64,000 bases of DNA. Origin: Planctomycetota bacterium. GTDB lineage: Bacteria; Planctomycetota; UBA8108; UBA1146; JAJFFE01. Shown piece after piece: positions 27,692-38,800 of the stretch (position 1 is the stretch's first letter; each line of letters opens with the position of its first letter). The position numbers were made by a program, and so were the translations under genes. The stretch covers positions 62,001-126,000 of the forward strand of contig JAJFFE010000231.1 of NCBI GenBank assembly GCA_021776775.1. Direction: 5' to 3'. The notes beneath the pieces were generated by a model. It made no database searches, was not told the DNA's origin, and saw nothing but the letters and a program-made list of their open reading frames with translations.

Positions 27692-30600
27692 TGGGTCGAC
27701 TAAATGTTTCGCGCGCCAGCGCCGGTACCGGAAAGACCTACTCCATCTGCGAGGCCATTGTCGCTCGTGTTCGCGACGGGTTGGACCCCGCTCGCATTCT
27801 CGCCACGACCTTTACCGTGAAAGCGGCGGCGGAGCTCAAGGGGAGGATTCAGGCGCGGCTGCTCGGGGAGAAAACGCTGCCTCTTCCCGAACGCATCGAA
27901 CGATCCGAACGTTTGGAGTTGGCGTGCCTGGGCACGGTCGACAGCGTGGCCAAGCAACTGCTCGAACGATTCGCACTGGAGTTGGGCATCTCTCCCGAGG
28001 TACGGGTCGTCGAAGAGGAATCGAGCGAACGGTACTTGCGGCGTATTCTGCGTGAGCTCCCCGCGGATGAGTGGCGCGAGTTCACGGTCCGCGCCGAACG
28101 GCTGAGCTTGATCGATTCCCGCAATCGAACGCGCGATGCGTCTCGGCTTCTGCTAGCGCTGCTGCGCGTACGTCGCGAGAACCAAATCGGCGACGCGCCG
28201 TTCGCCGCAGACATGCAACGTTCCGTCGACGAACTGTGCACGATGCTCGCTCCGGACGGCCCCGACGACTCGCTCCCGGGAATCGCTGAACTGCGTCGCC
28301 TGATTTCTGAAGCGTTGACGTTATTGCCGGTCGCCGGCGATACCACCACGACGAGCACGCCGAACGCCATAGCCAAGCTCCGACGTCAATATCCGAGCAA
28401 CCCGCCGTGGGAGATGTTCGCCACCTGCGCTACGATCAAAGCAGCCAAAGCGTCGAACGACGCGTTGAATTCCCTACGTGACTACGCCACCACGGCGCGT
28501 TACCAGCCCGCTCTGCACGACGATCTTCGTACATTCATGCGGCTCGCCACCGAGCTCACGGTGCAACTCTCCGATCGCTACACTTCGTTCAAGCGCGAGC
28601 GCGGAGTGTACGACTTCACGGATCTCGAGGTCGAAGTCGATCGCTTGCTACACCACCCATCGCTCGGCCCGCGTGTCGCCGCCGAGTTCGATTTCGTGGT
28701 CGTCGATGAGTTTCAAGACACGAGTCCACTACAGTTGGCGATCTTCGCGCGCTTGCGTGACATGATCGACGACAACTACTGGGTCGGAGACGAGAAGCAG
28801 GCGATATACGGCTTCCGTGGGGCCGACGCGAGGCTCATGCGTCGCGTCTGGACGGCAGCCGAAGGCGACGCCAAGAGTGATTCCAGCGAGGTGCAGATCC
28901 ATCACTTGGAGAAGAACTTTCGCAGCCGTGAGGGGCTGGTGGAATTCGTCAACGAGACGTTTGCTCCGGTCCTCGGAGAAACAGTGAAGGTGACGGCAGC
29001 CCGCACGCCGACCTCCGACGATCCGGATTGCGGAACGCTCGAACGCTGGGGATACGCTGGCAAGGGAGTCAAAGTCGTCGAGCCGAAGTTCGTCGCCGCT
29101 GGCGTGTCGCAATGGTTGCGAAATGGCACGCGCCCCGGGTCAGTGGCGGTTCTTGCTCGCAAGAAGAAACACGTCTACGCCATCGCCGATGAACTAGCGG
29201 CGCTCGGCATACCGGCGGTGGTTGAGCGGCCCGGCTTGCTGAAGACGCGCGAGTGCCAAATTGCGGTGGCGGGATTGCGGCTGGTCGCCGATCTCACCGA
29301 TGGACTCGCCGCCGCGACCATCCTCCACTTGATCGAAGTGCACGGACCAGACCTAGCGGACCGCACGCCAAGCTGGTTCGGCGAGCGTTTGAGTCAAATG
29401 GCCAACCGCAACGGCGGCCGACTCGCCGCGTTCGCCGACAACCCGACGCTCGCTCCGCTTCATGCGGTTCATGAACGCAGCGCCATCTCGAGCCCCGCCG
29501 AATGCTTGATCGAGGTGATCGCCGCGTTGGCGCTCACCGGTGAAGTCGCCCGTTGGGGCGAAGCGAGCAAGCGCGCGAGTCATCTCGACGCGCTCGTCGC
29601 GCATACCCACACGTACCAAGCGGAGTGCGCCAACGCCGCCCGCCCCGCCACGATCTCCGGATTGGTCGCGCATCTCGAAGATCTGGCGACGAACGAAGAA
29701 GACTACTTGCCGTCGACCGGTGGCGTCGATGCGGTCACCGTCTGCACCTACCACGCAGCCAAAGGACTCGAGTGGGAACAGGTTGTCTTGACGCAACTCG
29801 ATGACGACCACCAAACCGATCTTTGGACTCCGGTTGCCGACGGCGAAACCGATCCGCACGACCCTCTGCGTCATCGCCGACTCACCTACTGGCCGTGGCC
29901 GTTCGGCTCCAGCTACGGAAAGATTCGCAAAGGAAGTGGACTCGAACTCGCAGCCTTCGCGAGCGAACGCGGAGTCGGGATCGAACGCGAACAATCCGCC
30001 GAGAGCCTTCGGCTGCTGTACGTCGGTATCACACGAGCCCGAGATTGTTGTGCGTTGGTAACCAAGATCGGCGGCAAGGTACCGTGGCTCGACCGGGTCC
30101 CGGACATCGATCGCCTATTGCCGGCGTCTGGGCCTTCGGGCGACGTCGAGATTGCCGAGGTCTCCGCTCGGGTACGTCGAGTCGAACTAGTGACTGCCGC
30201 CGTCGATACCGATCGGCCAACGTCGACTCGTTGGCTCGATACGTCCGCGCGAGACAATGACAACCGCGCCACGACTGCGGCCTTTCACAGTCCCAGCACG
30301 CTCGCTCACACCGCACCGACAGCCGACGCTCCGTCGATCGATCCAACGCGGTTCGAAGCACACCAACTTCCGGGCGACAAAATCGACTTTCCCCGTGTCG
30401 ACCGGGCGCTGGCAGACCGACTCGGCAATGCCGTTCACCAGTTCCTCGGCGCGTTACCGTCAATGTCCGGGGCTGACTCCAACGTTCGAACAACGGCCGC
30501 TCGTCATGCCCTCGAGACGTGGGGATTCGACGAGATCGACGCCGACAGTTTGGTCGAAGCCGGTCGCCGCTTCGAAGTGTGGATTGGCGACCGCTACCCC

Positions 30601-30891
30601 GGGGCCACGTGGCTGACCGAGTTGCCGGTGACTGCGCCGCGTGGAGCCACAGCCGACGACGGTCAATGGAACGGATTCCTCGATCTCCTGTTGGTACTGC
30701 CCGGTGGCGTCGTCGTCATCATCGATCACAAGAGCGGCGTAGTGCTCCCGTCCGGAATCGCTGCGTACGCGGCCCGATACTCCGAACAAATCAGCGCGTA
30801 TCAAGCCATCCTAGAGCACGACGGAATCAACGTCGTCGAACGCTGGCTCCACCTGCCGCTCAGCGGCGACATGATCGCAGTCCACGATTGA
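27691..30891 (+). CDS. addA: AddA-like helicase-nuclease subunit
   Basis: The 1066-residue UvrD/Rep-family helicase is fused to a nuclease. Motif I is ASAGTGKTYS (residues 10-19). Motif II is VVDEFQDTSPLQ (about 335-346), followed by GDEKQAIYGFRGAD (motif III). Motif V is TYHAAKGLEWEQVVL and motif VI is LLYVGITRARD (about 775-785). The C-terminal PD-(D/E)XK domain has GFLDLLLVLPGG, catalytic IIDHKSG (about 1010-1016) and SEQISAYQAIL. All motifs for ATP-driven unwinding and cleavage are intact. It is translationally coupled to addB by a TGATG junction. The pair replaces RecBCD in this organism, as is common outside the gammaproteobacteria. Confidence 0.92.
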   Translation: MGRLNVSRASAGTGKTYSICEAIVARVRDGLDPARILATTFTVKAAAELKGRIQARLLGEKTLPLPERIERSERLELACLGTVDSVAKQLLERFALELGISPEVRVVEEESSERYLRRILRELPADEWREFTVRAERLSLIDSRNRTRDASRLLLALLRVRRENQIGDAPFAADMQRSVDELCTMLAPDGPDDSLPGIAELRRLISEALTLLPVAGDTTTTSTPNAIAKLRRQYPSNPPWEMFATCATIKAAKASNDALNSLRDYATTARYQPALHDDLRTFMRLATELTVQLSDRYTSFKRERGVYDFTDLEVEVDRLLHHPSLGPRVAAEFDFVVVDEFQDTSPLQLAIFARLRDMIDDNYWVGDEKQAIYGFRGADARLMRRVWTAAEGDAKSDSSEVQIHHLEKNFRSREGLVEFVNETFAPVLGETVKVTAARTPTSDDPDCGTLERWGYAGKGVKVVEPKFVAAGVSQWLRNGTRPGSVAVLARKKKHVYAIADELAALGIPAVVERPGLLKTRECQIAVAGLRLVADLTDGLAAATILHLIEVHGPDLADRTPSWFGERLSQMANRNGGRLAAFADNPTLAPLHAVHERSAISSPAECLIEVIAALALTGEVARWGEASKRASHLDALVAHTHTYQAECANAARPATISGLVAHLEDLATNEEDYLPSTGGVDAVTVCTYHAAKGLEWEQVVLTQLDDDHQTDLWTPVADGETDPHDPLRHRRLTYWPWPFGSSYGKIRKGSGLELAAFASERGVGIEREQSAESLRLLYVGITRARDCCALVTKIGGKVPWLDRVPDIDRLLPASGPSGDVEIAEVSARVRRVELVTAAVDTDRPTSTRWLDTSARDNDNRATTAAFHSPSTLAHTAPTADAPSIDPTRFEAHQLPGDKIDFPRVDRALADRLGNAVHQFLGALPSMSGADSNVRTTAARHALETWGFDEIDADSLVEAGRRFEVWIGDRYPGATWLTELPVTAPRGATADDGQWNGFLDLLLVLPGGVVVIIDHKSGVVLPSGIAAYAARYSEQISAYQAILEHDGINVVERWLHLPLSGDMIAVHD

Positions 30892-31334
30892 GACGCTGCG
30901 ACCCATGGCCGAAGGCTGTAGATCACGTCTTCATTGGACAGATCAATAGTGCGTTGCTCCTCTTCGCCCGCTGCATAGTCCGCATTGGGCCTAGTACGAT
31001 CCGACTCAACACAGCGATCCTGTTCTCCCGCGAGTCCAACATTGACACGAGGTTGGATCGTCTCAGGTTGTCGCAGCACGCCGACGAACTTGTCCGCGGC
31101 GTCGATCCAACCCTCGGAACGCTCCGAATTGGGGCATCACTACCCTTCTGAGACATCGCTGTGTCCAACCCGTTGGCGAGTAATAGCGTCTGGTGGGACC
31201 TCCCAACCCAAAGAAAACGGCACACAAACCTCATCGGATTGAGGTATTGACCCCGGTGATTTATAGGTCTAGTTTTCATGCAATGAGAAATACAGGGTTG
31301 GCTCAAACGACCTGAAATAGCTGGGAGAATATCT
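30892..31334. other. intergenic region after addA
   Basis: About 440 bases of somewhat lower GC toward its end. No gene, hairpin terminator or RNA was recognised. The promoter for the secreted protein gene at 31335 is probably in the AT-richer last 100 bases. Confidence 0.45.
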
Positions 31335-32153
31335 ATGCTGCGTTTTGCAACGCTTCTGTTTGCATCTATGCTCGTCGGGGGTTTTCCGGTCCTTTACGGC
31401 GCCGACGTCGACCTTACGTTGGACCCGATCAACCAAACCGTCAGCACCGGAGACACGGTCGATGTATCTCTGGTCGCGACGTCCGCGGGGCCCGGCTCTC
31501 AAGATGTGGTCGCGCTCGACGCGATTCTCAACTGGGACCCGGCGAAGCTGGCTCTCATTGAAATCGTCAGTGGTAGTGGACACGCTTGGTTCGTATCGGA
31601 CTTCCTTTTGGATCCCGACGGACTCAACGACGACTTGACCGACGGGGATGCGCTATACACCGCCCTCACGCCTCCCGGTGCACCGGCCCCCGCTCCGACC
31701 ACCGGGCTTCTGGTGGCAACATTTCGATTCCAAACGCTAGCGGACACAGCCGGCACCGTGGTTTCGATGCTCCCGATGTCGGGCGCATTCGCGCAGACGC
31801 AGGTGCTCTTCTTGTTCGCAGAGGACATCACCGGGGACATTTCTGGAACCGCCACCATCGTTTCCGAGAGCCCGGACCCAGGGTTCGTTCGAGGGGATAC
31901 CAACAACGACGATACGATCGATATCGCCGACGCTATCTGGTTGTTGAACTATCTGTTCCAAGGGGGACCGGCCCCGGCGTGTCTTGATGCCGGAGACACC
32001 AACGACGACACGGGGATCGACATCGGCGACTCGGTGTACCTGATGAACTACCAATTCATCAGCGGCCCACCGCCACCTAGCCCGTTCCCAGGGTGTGGGA
32101 CTGACCCGACACCCGACTTGCTCGACTGTGCGTCGTACGGGCACTGCATATAG
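31335..32153 (+). CDS. secreted cohesin-like/dockerin-like protein
   Basis: The 272-residue protein has a signal peptide (LLFASMLVGGFPVLYGA). A cohesin-type beta-sandwich (about 25-175) follows, with the characteristic STGDTVDVSLVAT start, LDAILNWDPAKLALIEI and LLVATFRFQTLA. The C-terminal 90 residues are a dockerin-like pair of EF-hand loops (RGDTNNDDTIDIAD and AGDTNDDTGIDIGD). They are followed by the family tail CGTDPTPDLLDCASYGHC. In classical cellulosomes cohesin and dockerin sit on different proteins; having both here suggests self-association or surface display. No catalytic domain is present. Confidence 0.82.
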   Translation: MLRFATLLFASMLVGGFPVLYGADVDLTLDPINQTVSTGDTVDVSLVATSAGPGSQDVVALDAILNWDPAKLALIEIVSGSGHAWFVSDFLLDPDGLNDDLTDGDALYTALTPPGAPAPAPTTGLLVATFRFQTLADTAGTVVSMLPMSGAFAQTQVLFLFAEDITGDISGTATIVSESPDPGFVRGDTNNDDTIDIADAIWLLNYLFQGGPAPACLDAGDTNDDTGIDIGDSVYLMNYQFISGPPPPSPFPGCGTDPTPDLLDCASYGHCI

Positions 32154-32186
32154 ATCCAAATCTAGTAGCACAATCGTAGGCTGGGC

Positions 32187-32206
32187 CCGGGTTCCGTCGA
32201 ACCCGG
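32187..32206. other. stem-loop between two secreted-protein genes
   Basis: CCGGGTTC and GAACCCGG pair around a CGTC loop, 34 bases after the stop at 32153. No T-run follows, so it may be a weak terminator or an RNA-processing or attenuation structure. Confidence 0.4.
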
Positions 32207-32303
32207 ATTGTGGGAAATACGACTCTGTTGGACCGCGGTTCTGTTGAACCAGCCGGGCTACGACGCCTCGGCTCGCAACGGCGGTCTGTGGATCGGAACT
32301 ACT

Positions 32304-35300
32304 ATGAAGTGTGTGTGCTTCTCTGGGTTCATCCGGATGGTTCTCTTGATCTTCGCTGCGGGCGTGCTGCCTCCGGTGACTTCGTGTGATGCGCAGGTCG
32401 TAACGTATCGATTCGCAGCGACCATTGACGGACTCGCCGACAACATCGCGGGAGATCTCGCAGCCGCGGGGATTTCGCTAGGCGACACAATCTCGGGTCG
32501 GTGGAGCTACCAAACCAGCGCCATCGACTTGAACGCCGGCGACGCTACCGCTGGGCTCTACGCTTATGTACTCGCCGAGAACTCGGTTCACGCAACTGTC
32601 AACGGACTCGAGTTCACCACCAATCCTGCCAATGTCGAAGTGATCGTCGAAGTGTGGAACGATCACCCCTCAGGTGGACTGGTTCACGACCGGCTGCAGA
32701 TTGAGAGTAACGACAACCTCGCCCCGGGGAGTTTTTCGGCGCTTCCACAGTTCATCGGAGCCGTGTTCGCCGACAGCGTCGCGCCTCCCACGATTCCCCC
32801 TGACTTTCCGGAAGCGTGGAGCGATGCGCTACCGAACGAGCTGTTTCACTCCGGTGAGACGCTCGGCACCGAGCCGTCCTTGGGATGGAACTCGGAGCGC
32901 AGCTTCATCATTGCCGAGTTCGATCCGTTCGGAGCGATGGCCGGTGACGGCTATTCCGTCACGGCCACCATCACTTCTGTCGAACTGTGCCCTACCGCCG
33001 CCAATGCTAAGAGCAGCGCAGTCCTCCCGTCCCAATTCGCTCCCGGCTACGACTTGACGGAAGGCCGCGGAGTGACCGTCGTTCACTACTTGGCGGGAAC
33101 GACACTGGCAGATCTACAACCGGGCGGCGCCGGATATCCCGATCCCTCCTCGCTCATCGCGTGGGTCGAACGGCGGGACGTTCAGTTGAACTCGACACTA
33201 GAACCCTCGGTGACCGACTACTGGAACTACGCGTTCAATAGTGTCACCTCGGTCAACGACGCCACAAACCCCGCGTCGCCGCTGACGACGCTCGATCTCG
33301 ACATTTTGCTGAACAACGGACCGTCGTTCGGAGGTCAAGACGCGGCGTGGACCCTGGATTTCTACGACGCGGTGAACCTACCGGAAGATCTGACCGGCGC
33401 GAGGGCACATACCGTCTTGTTCGGCGCGACCGACTCGCCGCTGCTTCCGTCAGTGTGTGGCCTCGAAGAAGCATCGATTGCTACCGACGGCGGCGGTCAG
33501 ACCGTGAGGCGACGCGCGTCGACCACGCTGCACTTCGCCGACGGCGTCTACCATCACCTTATCAGCCAGGAAGCCGACATCACTGCCGCGGCTCTCTGGA
33601 CCGGCGCCGCGTTCGACCTGCCCATCCCGGGCGCGATCGCTCGCCGGCCGTTCCTCTTCCACGAAGCCGAAGAAGAACTGCTGGCCCACTTCGATACGAC
33701 GGAGGCACCACAGCTCTTCTCCTCTCACGAGCTGACGACGCTCGACCCACAACAGGTGGTCACGGTGTGGGTCAGCGCGACCTGTCGGGATGACACGCTG
33801 TCGGCGACGGGTAAGAACCGACTAGGCTTGAACGTCGTCGATCCGAAGTCGTCCTACGGAGCGGGCGCGGTGGTCGAAGTGAACCTCACGATGGGAACTG
33901 CCGAGATAGCCACCGGCTACTCTGCCTTCCTGGAATTCGACGAGTCCGCGTTGGAGTTCGTCGGGGGCAGCTACGCCATCACACCGTTCCCCCTGCACGT
34001 CGACGCACCCATCGTCGCGAACGGCGGAGAGATCAACCTAGACGGCTCGGTCGACTTTCTCGACAGCCCGGTCGCCGGAGACGCGGTCTTGGCGACGTTG
34101 ACTTTCGAAGTGCTCGCGACGCCGATCGACGGAGCGACATTTATCGCGTTTCGACCGTTCGACCCGTTCGAGAGCGTGATCAGCTACCAGGGTCTCCCCA
34201 ATCCGACGCACCTTTCCGATACTCCCCCACTCATGATCGACACCACGCCTCCCGTGGTGACTCCAACCCCGATCTTCACCGTGTCGAACGATCCCGGCCT
34301 CTGCTCGGCTCTCGTCGAGCTGCCGATTCCTCCGACGAGTGACGCCTGCGAGATCCAGTCTCTGGTTGCGGTCCGGGTCGACGGCTTCGAACTAGACGAT
34401 CCGTACGCAGCAAACTGCGCAGGCGTGAGCTTCACCACGGTGGCGTGGACCGCGATCGACTGCGCCGGGAACGTCGGACAGGGTCTCCAGTTCGTAGAAG
34501 TGCTCGATACCGAGGATCCGGTCGTGACTTGCCCGGACATCGTGGCCGAAGCGGAGGCGGGTACTTGCGAAGCCACGGTGGCGGTTCCGGTCGCGACAGT
34601 GACCGACAACTGCACCGCCACCCCAACGATCACGTTCACCCGAAGCGACGACGCGGGCGCCTCCCTGGTCGATCCGTTTCCTTCCGGGACCACCGAGATC
34701 GTTTGGGCGGCAACGGACGAGTGCGGCAACGTTGGGTTCTGCACACAGCAGGTGACCGTGGTTCCGTCCAACTCTGCGATCATCGAGGTCGAACTCACCG
34801 GTATCGCAGCGCCGGCACCGTTCACCCGCTGCATCCAGTTCATCTTCAAAGACGGGTCGTCCTGCGCCGCTGCGGTGAGTGCGTTGGTCGAATTCAGCGG
34901 CACTCCGGCCACGGGCACCGCCACCGTCCAGGTCGAGTGTGGAGCGTGGAACGCGGTGTGTGTCAAAGATGAACAACACACGCTACACGACACGGCGGCG
35001 GTGGTCGTCTCAGGTACGACGTTCACGACTCTGAGTACCGTGTCGCTGCGAAGCGGCGACACGGACAACGACGCCGACGTCGACATCGACGATGTCTTCT
35101 TCTTGTTATCACAGTTCGGTCAAGTCGCCGACCCCGGCAGCTGCCCGTGGAGTGACACGGCAATCTTCGACGCCGACTTCTCCAACAACGGCGTCGTCGG
35201 CAGCGAGGACTACGCGATCTTGGTCTCGAGCTGGCTCGAGTCGTCGAGTTGCCCATGTGGGTTCTCGACCCTTCCCACCACCACGGCTCCCGGAGCCGCC

Positions 35301-35549
35301 GTGCTACGCAAGGGGAATGGTGGTGGTGGTGGTGGTGGCGGCGGCAGTGGCGGTGGCGGTGGTTCCGGCGCAAGCGGCCCAGGGTCACTCCGTCATTCGC
35401 GGTCCGTCACGACCGAACCGGCCGCGCTTCGAGAGCGGTTGGACCTCAACCACGACGGCGTCTTCGATCAACGCGACGTGCGATCGTTCGAAGAGCGCTG
35501 GGGACTCGATGGAGAACTGTCACGCCGTATGCGAACGACAAACCGGTGA
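32304..35549 (+). CDS. large secreted protein: cohesin-like, two HYR domains, dockerin-like C-terminus
   Basis: The start is taken at 32304, where MKCVCFSGFIRMVLLIFAAG forms a signal peptide; the frame is open to 32208. The 1081-residue product has an unrecognised N-terminal half. A cohesin-like sandwich (about 500-620, with GYSAFLEFDESALEFVGGSY) is followed by two HYR beta domains (about 640-820; signature CPDIVAEAEAGTC, DNC, FPSGTTEIVWAATDECGN). A module carrying CVKDEQHTLHD comes next, then a dockerin-like region (SGDTDNDADVDIDD, DADFSNNGVVGSED), a glycine-rich linker, and a last EF-hand (LDLNHDGVFDQRD). The C-terminal 270 residues are paralogous to the protein at 35814. It is probably a cell-surface or matrix protein. 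Confidence 0.8.
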   Translation: MKCVCFSGFIRMVLLIFAAGVLPPVTSCDAQVVTYRFAATIDGLADNIAGDLAAAGISLGDTISGRWSYQTSAIDLNAGDATAGLYAYVLAENSVHATVNGLEFTTNPANVEVIVEVWNDHPSGGLVHDRLQIESNDNLAPGSFSALPQFIGAVFADSVAPPTIPPDFPEAWSDALPNELFHSGETLGTEPSLGWNSERSFIIAEFDPFGAMAGDGYSVTATITSVELCPTAANAKSSAVLPSQFAPGYDLTEGRGVTVVHYLAGTTLADLQPGGAGYPDPSSLIAWVERRDVQLNSTLEPSVTDYWNYAFNSVTSVNDATNPASPLTTLDLDILLNNGPSFGGQDAAWTLDFYDAVNLPEDLTGARAHTVLFGATDSPLLPSVCGLEEASIATDGGGQTVRRRASTTLHFADGVYHHLISQEADITAAALWTGAAFDLPIPGAIARRPFLFHEAEEELLAHFDTTEAPQLFSSHELTTLDPQQVVTVWVSATCRDDTLSATGKNRLGLNVVDPKSSYGAGAVVEVNLTMGTAEIATGYSAFLEFDESALEFVGGSYAITPFPLHVDAPIVANGGEINLDGSVDFLDSPVAGDAVLATLTFEVLATPIDGATFIAFRPFDPFESVISYQGLPNPTHLSDTPPLMIDTTPPVVTPTPIFTVSNDPGLCSALVELPIPPTSDACEIQSLVAVRVDGFELDDPYAANCAGVSFTTVAWTAIDCAGNVGQGLQFVEVLDTEDPVVTCPDIVAEAEAGTCEATVAVPVATVTDNCTATPTITFTRSDDAGASLVDPFPSGTTEIVWAATDECGNVGFCTQQVTVVPSNSAIIEVELTGIAAPAPFTRCIQFIFKDGSSCAAAVSALVEFSGTPATGTATVQVECGAWNAVCVKDEQHTLHDTAAVVVSGTTFTTLSTVSLRSGDTDNDADVDIDDVFFLLSQFGQVADPGSCPWSDTAIFDADFSNNGVVGSEDYAILVSSWLESSSCPCGFSTLPTTTAPGAAVLRKGNGGGGGGGGGSGGGGGSGASGPGSLRHSRSVTTEPAALRERLDLNHDGVFDQRDVRSFEERWGLDGELSRRMRTTNR
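35319..35373 (+). repeat. GGT/GGC trinucleotide tract encoding a polyglycine linker
   Basis: A run of GGT and GGC codons, broken by a few serines, encodes a flexible Gly/Ser linker between the dockerin-like module and the last EF-hand of the preceding protein. Pure GGT units at the start suggest slippage-prone expansion. The paralogue at 35814 has no such tract. Confidence 0.8.
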
Positions 35550-35813
35550 CCGTCACCGGTGGATTCGTCGAATTTGGCCCGCGGTCTCAAGGAGGGGATC
35601 GAACGAGAGAACGAGGGCTCGGCAATTCGTAACTAGCGGTCGGGTCGAACCGATCGGGCTCACTCACGACATTCGAAGCCCGCTGGGGCATGTACGAACG
35701 AAAGGATTGGTCTTACATAGCTCGCGTGCCAGCCGAAGTCCCGAACGCCGATGATCCACGGCGCCCGAGAGATCGACGACACACGAATTCAACGAACGAA
35801 CGGACGAAAACCA

Positions 35814-38800
35814 ATGAAAGGCAACGCAATGATGCGAGCCAACTCAGGCACCTATCGAGCCGCCTTCGGTGTGCTCATCGCACTACTACTCACGGCACTT
35901 CCTAGCGCCGTACGACTCGACGGCCAAACGGTCAATACCAAGCTACTATCGGAGAACGGCTGGTACTCCGACGACACCCGCGCCGACGGCAGCGGAAGCT
36001 TGCCCGCGGGCACGAACCTTGTCAGCCCGACCTTGACCGACGACCCCGAGGCGACCGCCACCGGGGACCCGACCCACAACTCGGACATCAACGGTCAGAT
36101 TTCGTTCGGCCCCGCTCCGGGAGCCGTACCCGCCTCCACCCACGATGGAGCGGTGCGGCTTTTCATCGACACCAGCGGATCGGGAAAGAGTCAGATCTCC
36201 CATCGCAAGGACGACGCGACCGGACACGGACCGGGCAGCGGCTTCGGTCCTGGCTTCACCGCCGAGTACTCCTGGATGGGCGACGGCACCGCGTCGGTCA
36301 CCGCTTCGCTCAAGTTCGGGATCAAGACCGCCGATTTCGGTTCGACTGGAGTTTCGCCTCGAACCGGCGAGAACGTCTGGGACAAAGTTCTCATCTACGA
36401 GCCCGGCAACCTCAACGGTGGCGTTTCCGATAGCACCTGGCAAACCGAAACGGTCGATTACACCACCGGCAAGTGGTGGTTCTTCGACCGCACCGCCGGC
36501 GCTGGCATCATCGGCACCCCGATGACCCTCAGCGACATGTCGACCTCTGCCGTAGTCGTCGGAGGCGGTCCCAAGACTGTGGCCGATGTTTACGCGTTGA
36601 TCACCGCGCCGGGCGCCCTCATCACGAGCGTTCAGTTCGGCATCGGATCGGGCAACGCCGACGGCAACGTCTACGTCAATCAGATGGAAACCAGCGTTTA
36701 TCGCGCCGGCATGACGACGACCTTCGGCTGCACGGATACGCAATACTTCAACGGTTTCGAAACCGACACGTTCGGTTGGAATGTCTTCACCTCGCCGACG
36801 TTCGACGCCACCCGCGTGGCCTCCGGAACCAACGGCGTCACCTCCGCGTCCGGCAGCTTCCACGCCGAGGCCGGGGTTTCGGCCGGTAACTGGGGTGGCT
36901 ACAGCGGTGTTTGCGGCTGCGCCTCAACGACCTGCTCGGGGCCGGTCAGCACCTTCCCCACCGGCGGCTACGTGACCTCGATCGATATCTATCTCGACGT
37001 CTCCGGCGGCTACTTAAACGATACCAACTTCGACTTCAGCTCCGCGATCAACGGTATCACTGGCGCGCACCATCGCGACTTCATCTTCAACGGAGTCTTC
37101 TTGGACTCCGGCGATTTCACCGGCCCGGGCGGCGGCGGCGTCGACCGCTTCGTCATAGCCGCGAGTAACAACTCCCCCGGCTTCCCGCAAGGTGGAGTCG
37201 ACCCGGTAGCGATCACGTCCACCGGTTGGTACACGTTCGAGCACCACTTCTACGACTCCGGCTCGGGAGTGCTCGCCTGCGAGTTCATCATTCTCGATTC
37301 CAGTGGATCGCAAGTAGCTTCGTGGATTCGAAGCACCGCCACAGACGTGATCGGAACCAACGTCGGTGGCAACCGCTACGGTTGGTTCTCCAACAACGAG
37401 TTCCCGTTCTTGGCGTTCGACAACACGTCGCTCGTCCCGGGACCGTTCGATCAGAACGCCACGCCGGATGTCATCTTCGGCAGCGGCAACGCCAATGGTT
37501 CGTTCACCGTTGACCGAACCGACGGCATCGAGCTGGCACTTCGCGCCAAGCTTCGTTTCCCCGCGTCGAACATCTTCAAGTCCAATGGCGACGGGACGTA
37601 CACGTACAACACCGGATCGGGCACCAGCGTCGCGCCTAACCCGGAGTGGGCGTTCGAGTGGAGCGTCAACACAGACTTCGATGATAGTACCGGACGTAAC
37701 ATCGAAGACTTGACCTACGAACTCGGCATCGACTTCGACGCCGACGCGACCACCAACTACTTGATCTTCGATCCTATTACCCCCGGCGCATTCCTGCCTT
37801 ACACGGTGCCGGCCGGACCGACGGTCTTCTGGGACCACGCCATCGGCGACAACACCACCCCCAACGGTGGAGGCGTCAGCGCGACGGACGGACCGAGTTA
37901 CGAGGCGTTGATCGCCGCGAACAACGTTGCGCAAAACTCCTGGCGTAACACGTTCTTCGACGATCCCCCGTTTGTGTTCGACCCGGCACTGCCCGGCCGT
38001 TACGACTTCTACCTCGCCGCCTTCGACGGCGGAGTCGAAGTGGCGCGAACCGCGATGGCCGTCATCGTCGCTGACGGCACCAGCCTCTCGCTGGAAGCGG
38101 ATCCGGACCAAGTCGACCAAGATCCGGGCCTCGCCGGTATCCAGATCGCCGTTGATCTGTGGCTGCGCAACCCGGACGACGTCACCGTGACCGGATACCA
38201 GGCGTTCCTGGCGTTCGACGATTCCGCGATGACGTACGAAGGGGCGAGTAGCAGCTACTCGCCGGCTCCGTTCGGAGCGCACATCCAAGCCATTGCCTCG
38301 GCCGAAGTCGCCGCGGGCGAGCTTCGTCTCGACGGTAACACGTTTGGATCCACCTCCGGTGACGCACGACTGGCGACGTTGATCTTCACGGTGACCGAGT
38401 GTGACCCGGTCGACGTGTTGTTCGACCTGACGCAGCCGTTCGACTCGGAGGCCTCGAATGCCGGTAGCCCGTTGGCGACCGCACTTCTGGACTCCACCAC
38501 CATTGTTGGGGACGACACCGCGCCGGTGATCACCTGTCCATCGGACATCGTGGCCAACGCGGACGCGGGACTCTGCACCGCGACCGTGTCGCCGGGAACG
38601 GCGACGGCTACCGACAACTGCGGCGCAGCGGGACCCGTATCCGGTGTTCGTGATGACGGCATGGCGCTAACCGATCCGTACCCGACCGGCGTGACCACGA
38701 TCACTTGGTCCGTCGAAGACGACGCCGGTAACAGCGACAGCTGCACTCAGACGATTACTGTCGACGCGCTCAACACGGTCACCGCGACTGTTGTGCTCGA

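Noticed and set aside
37014-38288. 424-codon minus-strand open frame
   Set aside because: It is antisense to the large secreted protein gene at 35814. The product is Arg/Val/Asp-rich with no recognisable domain.
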